A stretch of 64,000 nucleotides of DNA from Litoribrevibacter euphylliae (GTDB lineage Bacteria > Pseudomonadota > Gammaproteobacteria > Pseudomonadales > Litoribrevibacteraceae). The first letter of the stretch is position 1. Each line of letters starts with the position of its first letter. Shown piece by piece: positions 1 through 7,549 of this stretch. The DNA lies in assembly GCF_042646085.1 (NCBI RefSeq), contig NZ_JBHRSZ010000006.1:248001-312000 (forward strand), in the 5' to 3' direction. The notes beneath the pieces were generated by a model that made no database searches, was not told where the DNA came from, and saw only the letters and a list, made by a program, of their open reading frames with translations. A program made the translations under genes and the position numbers.

Positions 1-3
1 TTT

Positions 4-1629
4 TTGCGTCAATTTAAAATATCACATCGCCTATGGGTCTTACCGGTTGTTATTACCATAGGCTTCTTGTTCTTTACTTTTTCGGTATCAAATCAATTTC
101 ACGAGCGATTGCTTGCGGATCGCTATGAAAAAACACGGCATGTGGTCGAGTCGGCTTGGCATGTGATCGAGCATTTCTATAAAGAAGCGCAAGCTGGTCG
201 AATGGATGAAGCTGAAGCGAAAGCCTTGGCGAAAGCGACCGTTCGTAATCTTAGATACGAAGAGGATGATTATTTCTGGATTCACAATATGGATTCAGTG
301 ATGGTCATGCACCCAATAAAGCCTGCACTGGAAGGCAAAGATTTATCGGGTTTTAAAGATCCGGAAGGCACCTTTCTTTTTAACGAAATGGTTAACGTTG
401 TAAGGAAATCAGGCGGTGGTTTTGTGCCTTATCTGTGGCCAAAGCCAGGTAATGATGATCCGGTGGCTAAGATCTCCTACGTCAAAGGTTTCTCGGCTTG
501 GGGATGGATTGTTGGTTCGGGCATTTATCTAGACGACGTTGATCAGTTGTTTGCACAGGCATTGATCAAAATGTTGATGATTGCCTTGATTGTGGTTGTG
601 GTTTCCGTGGGGGTTGTGGTGTTGATTGCCCAGAGCATTATTGGTCCGTTGGGAACCACGGCGGAAGCATTGAAAGACATTGCTGAAGGGGATGGAGATT
701 TGACCAAGCGACTGTCCATCTCGGGCAATGATGAAATCTCGGATCTTAGACGAAATTTTAACTCTTTCGTGGTACGAATCCATGAATTGGTTTCGGATGT
801 AAAACAAGGCATTGTTGAGTTAACCCAGGCCACCGAGAATTTAGGCGCGAACAGTACTCGTTCCATTGAGTGTGTTTCCAGACAGAAAAGCGATACTGAA
901 CTGGTGGCGACGGCGGCTCAGGAAATGTATCAAGTTTCTGTCAGTATGTCAGAAAATGCCACCGATGCAGCTGAGCGAGCACAAACGGCAAATGAACGCA
1001 CGCAAGTGGGTCAAGGTGTGTTAAATGCTTCAATCGCTGACATTAGACAGCTATCGGGAGAAATTGATTCTGCTGTGAAAGTCATTGATAACCTGGCAAG
1101 CAGCACCGACGAAATTGGCTCTGTGGTTGAGGTGATCCGAGGGATTGCTGAGCAAACGAATTTATTGGCGTTGAATGCGGCGATTGAGGCCGCACGCGCA
1201 GGCGAGCAAGGTAGGGGCTTTGCTGTGGTGGCGGACGAAGTGAGAACCTTGGCTGGTCGCACACAGCAATCCACTGAAGAAATTAATGAAATGATTAGTC
1301 GATTGCAGGCAGGCTCTAAGGAAGCCGTGAATGCGATTGAGAGCAGTCAGCAGTACACATCATCGACGTCTGAAAAAGCGGCAGAAGCCGGGGCTGCGCT
1401 CGAAGAAATTGCACAAATGGTGGATGATATTCTGTCGATGAACACTCAAATCGCCAGTGGTATTGAGGAGCAAAGTAGTGTTGCTCAGGAAATCGAGGGC
1501 AATATAACTAACGTTGCCGAAACGGCGGCCAGCGCCGAAGAAATTGTTCATGAAACCGATCAAGCGGCTAAGTCAATGAGTGATTTATCCGAGCGGCTCA
1601 GTGCCCAAGTAGCGAACTTCAAAGTGTAA
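4..1629 (+). CDS. methyl-accepting chemotaxis protein with a Cache sensor
   Basis: Inner-membrane chemoreceptor that would pass ligand signals to CheA/CheW. An N-terminal membrane helix (about residues 10-28) is followed by a periplasmic single Cache (sCache_2-like) domain at about 30-180 with the DDYFWIHN and GWIVGSGIYLDDV motifs. A second helix lies at about 187-210, then HAMP, then a long methyl-accepting coiled coil. The hairpin tip EQTNLLALNAAIEAARAGEQGRGFAVVADEVR is the family signature. The first in-frame codon is a TTG three bases from the window edge, so the true start may lie just outside. No CheB/CheR pentapeptide tether is seen at the C-terminus (ends VANFKV). The ligand is unknown. 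An MCP also sits near tatC in Pseudomonas aeruginosa. Confidence 0.93.
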   Translation: MRQFKISHRLWVLPVVITIGFLFFTFSVSNQFHERLLADRYEKTRHVVESAWHVIEHFYKEAQAGRMDEAEAKALAKATVRNLRYEEDDYFWIHNMDSVMVMHPIKPALEGKDLSGFKDPEGTFLFNEMVNVVRKSGGGFVPYLWPKPGNDDPVAKISYVKGFSAWGWIVGSGIYLDDVDQLFAQALIKMLMIALIVVVVSVGVVVLIAQSIIGPLGTTAEALKDIAEGDGDLTKRLSISGNDEISDLRRNFNSFVVRIHELVSDVKQGIVELTQATENLGANSTRSIECVSRQKSDTELVATAAQEMYQVSVSMSENATDAAERAQTANERTQVGQGVLNASIADIRQLSGEIDSAVKVIDNLASSTDEIGSVVEVIRGIAEQTNLLALNAAIEAARAGEQGRGFAVVADEVRTLAGRTQQSTEEINEMISRLQAGSKEAVNAIESSQQYTSSTSEKAAEAGAALEEIAQMVDDILSMNTQIASGIEEQSSVAQEIEGNITNVAETAASAEEIVHETDQAAKSMSDLSERLSAQVANFKV

Positions 1630-1671
1630 ACACAGTGCCGAGTAATCGTTAAATTACTCGGCACTGTGTTT
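1628..1671. terminator. 19-bp perfect hairpin after the MCP gene
   Basis: Positions 1628-1646 pair perfectly with 1653-1671 around a 6-base CGTTAA loop. The stem includes the last two bases of the MCP stop codon. It lies between convergent genes and has A-rich and T-rich ends, so it could terminate in both directions. The T-run is short. Confidence 0.7.
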
Positions 1672-1740
1672 CTATTTAGCCAAGCCCTCTATTTAGCAAG
1701 GCTCTTTATTTTAGCCTGGCTCTCTATTGAGCTAATGAAG
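1672..1740. repeat. degenerate 17-18-bp tandem repeat, about four copies
   Basis: Units start at 1672, 1689, 1706 and 1724 and follow the pattern CTATTTAGCaAGGCTCT. The first two match at nearly every position, the third has one extra base, and the fourth is partial and covers the stop codon of the protease on the other strand. The repeat fills the space between the MCP hairpin and the protease gene. Confidence 0.65.
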
Positions 1741-4498
1741 GTGAATTTGAACCTGCTTGCTCCTGAGAGGATGGCACTTGAAATAACTCTGTTGATTGCT
1801 GAGTTTCATTCGACGATGAGCTGGCTGAAATAGAGTTTTCAAAGCTGACCGTAAAATCGATGTTATCAGCATCACCATTAATCGTGAGAATTGATGTCTG
1901 ATCCAGTGTCGGGAATGCGCCGCAACTGTCACCTTGATCACAAATCAGGCTGTCGGCGTTAAGGTCTGTTCCTGCAACCACTTGGTATTCGCCTGATGTC
2001 AGGTTTTCAATGGTATAAGTGTACAAACCATTAACACTGCTGGCTGCAGTGAAGCCTTGGGTCTCCCTTTCTTCTGGATCAATCGCCAAAATATAGATAT
2101 AACCGGCGTCAGCGGTATGGGCGGTGGTCGTAACTTGCATTAGGACATTAAGCGTTTCAGTGGTGCTGGTTGCGTCGAATACGATGGATGCGGTGTAGAG
2201 CCCGTCTGCAAGCAATGTCCGATCAACAGAGACCTGATAGGTACCAAAGCCGTTGGCGTCGATGGTGTCTGATGTGATGGATAACCAGCTTTCTGAAGGC
2301 GTGACACTGGCAATAGCGAGTGTACCGTCAGAGCTATCTGCAGCGGTAATACTGGTGGTATCACTGAAGCTTCCGAAGTTCAGTGAATTACTGGATAGAA
2401 CAATATTCGCTGATGCGTTGACCGCACCTGTCGCGGCCAAAACCGCTTTTCGGGCGTTAATCAAACCGTAGCCGAAGCTGTTATCACGGCCAGCTGCGCC
2501 CAAGTCGTCGGTGAGATCGCCGTTCTGTAAAAGCGTATTGAACTGCGCCACGGTTAGGTTGCTATTGGCTGACTTCATCAGTGCAGCAACGCCGGCGACA
2601 TGCGGAGCCGCCATTGAAGTCCCTTCTGAATATCCGTAGATGTATTGCAAGGTATTACCTGAATCATCGCCAAGGGTGCTTAGCACACCATCGGGGAAAC
2701 CATCGCCATTCAGATCCGAAGTCAGTTCTCCACCGGGGGCTGCGACATCAATGGTGCTGCCAAAGTTTGAGTAGTAGGCTCTTTGGTTACTGATATTGGT
2801 AGCGCTCACAGAAATGACGTTGTTGTAGGCGGCTGGGTAATCCGGTGTAGATGAGTTGCTGTTACCGGCTGCAGCAACAACCAGTATGTCCATGGTTGCT
2901 AACGTATTATACAGGTCTTGTTCTGCCTGAGATGAGCTGGTTGAGCCCAGACTTAGGTTGATCACATCGGCGGTTTGAGCGGGTGTTGTTCCTGAGCTGT
3001 TTGATAAGCCCGCTGCGAACCTCAAGCTTTGAATGATGTCCGAACTGGTGCCAACGCCATTCTTTCCTAACACTCTAAGCGGCATGATTCTTACTCCGCC
3101 CGCGACTCCAGAGATACCTACGGCATTATTCGTTGCTGCGGCAACCGTGCCAGCGACGTGTGTCCCGTGGAAGCTACTGGAACCATCGAAATTGGAATCA
3201 TCACCGGGGTCGTTTGGATCGTTATCAATGCCATCATCATCCTGTGAGGACTCTGTAGAGCTAATAAAGTCGTAGCCTGCGACAAATTGCCCTTGTAAGT
3301 CAGGGTGATTTAATAGAACGCCAGTATCAGCGACGGCAACGATCACACTGTTATTACCGGTTTCCAGATCGAGAGCATCTTCCAGTTGAATGTTGTCGTA
3401 ATGCCATTGGAAATTAAAATATTGGTCGTTGGGTGTGAGAGACGCTTTTCGATAGAAATTCGGCTCAACGTATTGATAGGAATCTGCTTTATTGAGCTGT
3501 TTGATCCAAAGAAGTGTCTGCAGTTTATCGAGCTGTTCTTCTGTCCAATGGCCAACTGCGGAACTGGACGCGGTTCTGGCTTTGCTGGTAGTGATGGCTT
3601 TAGAGCTGATGCTGCTTGAGGTGGCAGTTGCGGTGTCTGACATGGTTAATTTACCGATATCAGGGACACTGGTGCCCGAAGCGGTAATGGCGTTCTGTTT
3701 ATTCCTGAAGAGAGCTTCACCAACAACGAATTCGGAGGACAGTGTTTGAGATACATGGTTTATGGTGCTGCCGCCGATGTTTAAAAGGTAGTTAGCACTG
3801 TTGCTGTAGGCCCTGACTTCAAGGTAGTAAATACCATCTTGAGCGACAGTTAAGCTCTCAGACGCATCCTGGCTTACTGCGGAATCAACGGCATTTTGGT
3901 TTTCATCGTACAGGTACAGATCTAGGTCCGGATTGGTATCTACATTATTCTGATATCTATATGTCGTAAGATTGATGGTTTGATTAGCGCTCAATTCAAT
4001 CCGGTAAAAATCCGTCGAATCGGTTGAAAACTCATTAACGAAGCCACCGACGATGGCTGGGGTTGGTAAGAGTTGAGCGATGGCAAAGCTGTTGTTGGAC
4101 ACATTCATGTTAGGGTCGGCGGTGTCAGAATCGGCCACTGAGGTCTGAGGTGCTGTAATTGTGCCTGAAATGTTGTATCCCAATGCGGTGACTTGTTGAT
4201 TGGTTTTGTTGGTTTTCCCGTCATTGGTTACCGTTAGGATGATGGTGTAAACCCCAGGTTCGGTATAGGTTTTACTTGGATTAACGCCGGTTGCACTGGT
4301 GCCATCACCAAAGGTCCAGCTGTAGCTTGAGGCGCCAGATGATGAAGAGGCATCGAGCGTTACTGTAAAAGGTATTTGGCCTGATGTACTCGACACTGAA
4401 AACGACGCTTTGGGGCCAGATGAGCTACCGCCGCCCCCACCGCCACCGCATCCGATGAGTGAAAGAGAAAATAGGGTTAGGAGTATTTGGCGTATCAA
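1724..4498 (-). CDS. secreted subtilisin-like (S8) serine protease lipoprotein with PKD domain
   Basis: Predicted outer-membrane or surface lipoprotein protease. The signal peptide ends in lipobox LIGC followed by seven glycines. A PKD domain (SYSWTFGDGTSATG) comes next, then a PPC-like beta domain (about 140-240), a linker/propeptide, and the S8 catalytic domain. The triad is visible as Asp391 (VADTGV), His444 (HGTHVAG) and Ser628 (EGTSMAAPH). The C-terminal 250 residues hold beta-rich repeats and a Ser/Gln-rich tail. An upstream TTG at 4513 is in frame. I chose TTG 4498 because GAGAGG sits seven bases before it and it gives a standard short signal peptide. It stands alone, convergent with the MCP gene. 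The substrate is unknown. Confidence 0.9.
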   Translation of the reverse strand: MIRQILLTLFSLSLIGCGGGGGGGSSSGPKASFSVSSTSGQIPFTVTLDASSSSGASSYSWTFGDGTSATGVNPSKTYTEPGVYTIILTVTNDGKTNKTNQQVTALGYNISGTITAPQTSVADSDTADPNMNVSNNSFAIAQLLPTPAIVGGFVNEFSTDSTDFYRIELSANQTINLTTYRYQNNVDTNPDLDLYLYDENQNAVDSAVSQDASESLTVAQDGIYYLEVRAYSNSANYLLNIGGSTINHVSQTLSSEFVVGEALFRNKQNAITASGTSVPDIGKLTMSDTATATSSSISSKAITTSKARTASSSAVGHWTEEQLDKLQTLLWIKQLNKADSYQYVEPNFYRKASLTPNDQYFNFQWHYDNIQLEDALDLETGNNSVIVAVADTGVLLNHPDLQGQFVAGYDFISSTESSQDDDGIDNDPNDPGDDSNFDGSSSFHGTHVAGTVAAATNNAVGISGVAGGVRIMPLRVLGKNGVGTSSDIIQSLRFAAGLSNSSGTTPAQTADVINLSLGSTSSSQAEQDLYNTLATMDILVVAAAGNSNSSTPDYPAAYNNVISVSATNISNQRAYYSNFGSTIDVAAPGGELTSDLNGDGFPDGVLSTLGDDSGNTLQYIYGYSEGTSMAAPHVAGVAALMKSANSNLTVAQFNTLLQNGDLTDDLGAAGRDNSFGYGLINARKAVLAATGAVNASANIVLSSNSLNFGSFSDTTSITAADSSDGTLAIASVTPSESWLSITSDTIDANGFGTYQVSVDRTLLADGLYTASIVFDATSTTETLNVLMQVTTTAHTADAGYIYILAIDPEERETQGFTAASSVNGLYTYTIENLTSGEYQVVAGTDLNADSLICDQGDSCGAFPTLDQTSILTINGDADNIDFTVSFENSISASSSSNETQQSTELFQVPSSQEQAGSNSPSLAQ

Positions 4499-4535
4499 AG
4501 TAATACCTCTCAATTAGACGTGATTCCATTCGATA

Positions 4536-4562
4536 TTGGCGGTGATTGTGATTATCCGCCAA
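4536..4562. promoter_or_regulatory. inverted repeat between protease and dtd
   Basis: TTGGCGG at 4536-4542 is mirrored by CCGCCAA at 4556-4562 with 13 bases between. It lies 38 bases upstream of the protease start in the divergent spacer, so it could be an operator or a 5'-leader hairpin. No regulator gene is adjacent. Confidence 0.3.
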
Positions 4563-4668
4563 GCTGCTAATTGTCCCTCTGATTTATTAAGTATAAAAGG
4601 TTTCATTGTTTAAATTGTGTAAAAATAGTGGTTTTTCATAGCTTAGGCTAAAGGGCATTGAGGAACTG

Positions 4669-5106
4669 ATGAAAGGGTTAATACAAAGAGTCAGTAAAGC
4701 GAGTGTGACGGTTGAAGGTGAAATCACCGGAGCAATTGATCAGGGTGTTTTACTGCTTTTGGGTGTTGAGAAAGACGATGATCAACAAACGGCTGAGAAG
4801 TTGTTAAAAAAAGTGCTGTCGTATCGAATTTTCTCTGATGAAGAGGGCAAGATGAACTTGAACCTCGAGCAAATCGGCGGTGGGCTGTTGGTGGTGTCAC
4901 AATTTACCTTGGTGGCAGATACTAAAAAGGGAACTCGCCCTGGCTTCAGTAAAGGTGCGTCGCCTGAACAGGGAGAGTCCCTGTATAACTATTTTGTAGA
5001 GCAAGCCCAAAAGCAGCATTCGATAGTTGAAACCGGACGATTTGGTGCAGACATGAAGGTTGAGCTACTGAATGATGGGCCGGTGACTTTTTTATTGGAA
5101 GTCTAA
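4669..5106 (+). CDS. dtd: D-aminoacyl-tRNA deacylase
   Basis: Hydrolyses D-amino acids (and misattached glycine) from tRNA, a cytosolic proofreading step after aminoacylation. At 145 residues it has the normal length. It begins MKGLIQRVSKASVTVEGE and carries the two active-site cross-subunit motifs, SQFTL (about residues 78-82) and the Gly-cisPro region near NDGPVTF at the C-terminus (about 134-140). The ATG start follows GAGGAA (4658-4663). It is a single gene reading away from the protease. A short hairpin at 5132-5149 follows it. Confidence 0.96.
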   Translation: MKGLIQRVSKASVTVEGEITGAIDQGVLLLLGVEKDDDQQTAEKLLKKVLSYRIFSDEEGKMNLNLEQIGGGLLVVSQFTLVADTKKGTRPGFSKGASPEQGESLYNYFVEQAQKQHSIVETGRFGADMKVELLNDGPVTFLLEV

Positions 5107-5131
5107 TTTAAGGCATCTTATTTATTGATCT

Positions 5132-5149
5132 ATGCCGTTAAAACGGCAT
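5132..5149 (+). terminator. weak hairpin downstream of dtd
   Basis: ATGCCGTT (5132-5139) pairs with AACGGCAT (5142-5149). The loop is only two bases as drawn and no long T-run follows, so termination would be weak. Confidence 0.35.
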
Positions 5150-5155
5150 TTCAAC

Positions 5156-5185
5156 TGGTCATTGGCTAACCTTTTTGGGTACAAT
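5156..5185 (+). promoter_or_regulatory. candidate sigma-70 promoter for the 60-aa gene
   Basis: TGGTCA at 5156-5161 (four of six to TTGACA), an 18-base spacer and TACAAT at 5180-5185 (five of six to TATAAT). It would give a leader of about 90 bases before the ATG at 5281. That leader contains the inverted repeat AGTACA/TGTACT at 5242-5262. Confidence 0.4.
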
Positions 5186-5280
5186 GCCCAGCAAATTTTA
5201 AACGTACTTATTTTGGACGTGCGTAAATAGCAGGTTTCAAAAGTACATGTTTTAACTGTACTCAGTAGGGGATATCGTCA

Positions 5281-5463
5281 ATGGACGCTAAATTGTTGGC
5301 TGAACTAAAAGAAAATGCCGAAGCAATCAAGTTTGGTCTTTTCCGTATGGGTAAAAACCGTGTTGCAGCAATGTCAACGCACGTTCATAAAGAAGTGGTT
5401 GAAGATCTTGAGCAGCGTGCTGCAAAATTGCTAGCTGACATCGAGAAGCTATCTGCTGAGTAA
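5281..5463 (+). CDS. small hypothetical protein, 60 residues
   Basis: I do not recognise the family. It is a soluble, charged, probably all-helical protein with no Cys, no signal peptide and no membrane segment. The C-terminal half (about 36-58) has a heptad-like pattern, EVVEDLEQRAAKLLADIEKL, suggesting a coiled coil or dimer. It looks like a real gene: ATG with AGGGG nine bases upstream, a candidate promoter at 5156-5185, and a strong terminator 17 bases after the stop. It is monocistronic between dtd and the convergent tatC. Partner and function are unknown. Confidence 0.75.
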   Translation: MDAKLLAELKENAEAIKFGLFRMGKNRVAAMSTHVHKEVVEDLEQRAAKLLADIEKLSAE

Positions 5464-5480
5464 TACTCGACAGAATCAAT

Positions 5481-5518
5481 AAAAAAGCGCCATGATCTTT
5501 CGGTCATGGCGCTTTTTT
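5481..5518. terminator. rho-independent terminator between the 60-aa gene and tatC
   Basis: A 15-base arm, A6 then GCGCCATGA (5481-5495), pairs with TCATGGCGC then T6 (5504-5518). The A-run and T-run let it work for both convergent transcripts. Confidence 0.9.
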
Positions 5519-5549
5519 TATGTGTGTTATATCTATCTATACCGTTTTA

Positions 5550-6323
5550 TTATGCTTCTTGGTTGGACGTGTCCTCAGGCTTGTCTACCAAGCGACCAAA
5601 CAATAATCCCACTTCAAACAGCAGCCACATAGGGACAGCCAGTAGTGTTTGAGATATTACATCCGGTGGTGTAATTAGCATGCCGACGGTGAAGCAGCCA
5701 ACGATCACATAGGGTCTCTTTTCGCCGATACTTTTCACATCACTTAAGCCTGCGGCAATGATCAGAAATGTGGCAATAGGAATTTCAAAGGCAACACCAA
5801 AAGCAAAAAATAGCTTAAGTACGAAGTCTAGGTACTGGTTGATGTCGGTCATCATAGCGACGCCTTCTGGGCCAATGCTGGTGAAGAAACCAAAGATGAT
5901 CGGAAACACGGCGTAGTAGGCGAAGGCCATACCGCTATAAAACAGAAGTACGCTAGAAACTAACAGTGGAACCGCAAATTTTTTCTCGTGTTTATACAGG
6001 CCTGGGGCAATGAAGCTCCAGGCTTGGTGCAAAATAAACGGTACAGAAAGAAAAATGGCACTCATTAAAGTGAGTTTAAACGGCGTTAGGAAGGGAGATG
6101 CAACGCCCGTAGCGATCATGCTGGTGCCTTCAGGCAGGAAGCGTCTCAACGGTTCTGATACGAATAAGTAAAGCTCGTTGGACCAAGAGTAGAGGCCGAC
6201 AAATACCACCAAAATAATAAGAACAGATCGTAGTAGTCGATCTCGAAGTTCCGTGAGGTGTGCAATCAGCGGTTGGCCGTGTTGATCCTCTTGAGGATTT
6301 TCCTGAGTGTTTGGGTTGGTCAT
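5550..6323 (-). CDS. tatC: Tat translocase subunit TatC
   Basis: Six-helix inner-membrane core of the twin-arginine translocase, which with TatB recognises twin-arginine signal peptides and exports folded proteins. 257 residues, normal length. The N-terminal LIAHLTELRDRLLRS motif and the first periplasmic region with FLPEGTSMIATGVASPFLTPFKL are typical, as are repeated hydrophobic helices to about residue 240. Its ATG overlaps the tatB stop by four bases, so translation is probably coupled. It is last in the minus-strand run hisE-tatA-tatB-tatC. Confidence 0.97.
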   Translation of the reverse strand: MTNPNTQENPQEDQHGQPLIAHLTELRDRLLRSVLIILVVFVGLYSWSNELYLFVSEPLRRFLPEGTSMIATGVASPFLTPFKLTLMSAIFLSVPFILHQAWSFIAPGLYKHEKKFAVPLLVSSVLLFYSGMAFAYYAVFPIIFGFFTSIGPEGVAMMTDINQYLDFVLKLFFAFGVAFEIPIATFLIIAAGLSDVKSIGEKRPYVIVGCFTVGMLITPPDVISQTLLAVPMWLLFEVGLLFGRLVDKPEDTSNQEA

Positions 6324-6790
6324 GACTTATTAGAATCTTGAACTAACGCGTTGGTCGTCGAAGCTGACTCAATGTTATTGGTGTTATCAGTATCTTCTTG
6401 AGCTGATGATGCGTCATTTGTTAATGATGCGTTGTTTGTTAAAGGTGCTGTCGGAGCTGCTTCCGGCGGTTGACTCGGATCTGTTACTTCGCGCTGAATA
6501 CCTTCACGGATTTTTCGTTCTTGTTCCAAAATCCGTTCATTGTAGGCATCAATGTCAAAGCTGTTGTTCAGTGTTTGTTGGACACTGTTGGTTTCGTCCT
6601 GAATACGCTTTTTGAGCTCTTCAGCTTCCAGTTCGCGATTGATTTCATCTTGGATACCATTCCAGCTGGCGCGGACCTTCCCAAGAATAAATCCCACTTT
6701 TCGTACCGCGCCTGGCAAACGCTCAGGCCCAAGTACAAGCAGCGCGATCACCGCGACAATAAATAATTCGGAGAAACCAATATCAAACAT
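6320..6790 (-). CDS. tatB: Tat translocase subunit TatB
   Basis: Forms the substrate-receptor complex with TatC. A short N-terminal membrane helix (MFDIGFSELFIVAVIALLVLGPERLP, with the hinge Pro near residue 22) leads into an amphipathic helix and a charged coiled stretch to about residue 105. The remaining 50 residues are a low-complexity Asn/Thr/Ser/Ala/Pro tail of the kind that varies between species. The GFSEL N-terminus separates TatB from TatA. It ends inside the tatC start and follows tatA by 65 bases. Confidence 0.95.
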   Translation of the reverse strand: MFDIGFSELFIVAVIALLVLGPERLPGAVRKVGFILGKVRASWNGIQDEINRELEAEELKKRIQDETNSVQQTLNNSFDIDAYNERILEQERKIREGIQREVTDPSQPPEAAPTAPLTNNASLTNDASSAQEDTDNTNNIESASTTNALVQDSNKS

Positions 6791-6855
6791 AGAGGCTAAC
6801 TACCTTAGGGTTAATACAACTCAGCCAAGTGCATAGATAAGAAGAAATAAGACTA

Positions 6856-7077
6856 TTAATGTTTAGTTTCTTCTTTTGTCGCTGTGTTGGTATTGACTGT
6901 CTCAGACTCTTTTTTCTCGATGCTTTTAGCGTCTTCTTCGCCGTCTTTCATTGCACCTTTAAAGCCTTTGATTGCGCCACCCAGGTCAGAACCAATATTT
7001 CTTAGTTTCTTCGTTCCGAATAAAAGAACCACAATGCCAAGAATGATTACTAATTGCCAAATGCTAATACCAGCCAT
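6856..7077 (-). CDS. tatA: Tat translocase pore subunit TatA
   Basis: Small membrane protein that oligomerises to form the Tat conduit. 73 residues: N-terminal helix ISIWQLVIILGIVVLLFGTKKL with the conserved FGTKKLR hinge, amphipathic helix SDLGGAIKGFKGAM, then an acidic/lysine tail. It lies 18 bases after hisE and is probably transcribed with it. The tatA-B-C order is standard. Confidence 0.96.
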   Translation of the reverse strand: MAGISIWQLVIILGIVVLLFGTKKLRNIGSDLGGAIKGFKGAMKDGEEDAKSIEKKESETVNTNTATKEETKH

Positions 7078-7095
7078 AATAAGCTACCTCTGAAG

Positions 7096-7425
7096 TTATT
7101 TGTTTCTGTTCGCTTTTTCTTCCAGGCCTGACAGGCCAAAGCGACGCTCTAATTCGTTAAGTACTTCGCTCACATCAATATCCAGATGGCTGAGCATTAC
7201 CATTGAATGGAACCAAAGGTCAGCCGTCTCATAGACTAAGTCTGAATGATCCTTTCCTGGTTCGATGTCTTTTGCCGCGATAATGGTCTCGGTTGCCTCT
7301 TCACCTATTTTTTCAAGGATTTTGTTGAGTCCTTTACTATGTAGTTTAGCTACATAGGATGAGTCTGGAGAGGCGGATTTACGCTCTTCGAGTACCTTTT
7401 GTAAGGATGTTAATACGTCGCTCAT
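7096..7425 (-). CDS. hisE: phosphoribosyl-ATP pyrophosphatase
   Basis: Second step of histidine synthesis, removing pyrophosphate from phosphoribosyl-ATP. An all-alpha MazG-fold enzyme of 109 residues. The motifs SYVAKLHSKGLNKILEKIGEEATETIIAAKD and DLVYETADLWFHSMVML carry the metal-binding Glu/Asp residues. In Pseudomonas, hisI lies directly before hisE after ubiB. Here only 124 bases separate ubiB and hisE, too few for hisI, so that step must be encoded elsewhere. Confidence 0.95.
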   Translation of the reverse strand: MSDVLTSLQKVLEERKSASPDSSYVAKLHSKGLNKILEKIGEEATETIIAAKDIEPGKDHSDLVYETADLWFHSMVMLSHLDIDVSEVLNELERRFGLSGLEEKANRNK

Positions 7426-7499
7426 AGAGAATAGGTTACTTCATGAATATGAAAGAATGGAGTCGGTTTAATATGGTGATCACTTTAATGGGTTTGATG

Positions 7500-7535
7500 G
7501 GGGATGTCTATCACATACAAATGGATAACATCCCC
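7500..7535 (-). terminator. weak hairpin between ubiB and hisE
   Basis: GGGGATGT (7500-7507) pairs with ACATCCCC (7528-7535) across a 20-base loop. There is no T-run on the minus strand, so it may be an attenuator or processing signal more than a strong stop. Confidence 0.35.
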
Positions 7536-7549
7536 TATCTTGATGCACA

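Noticed and set aside
1672..1740. CRISPR-like array
   Set aside because: The repeats are degenerate, directly adjacent and have no spacers; no cas gene is present.
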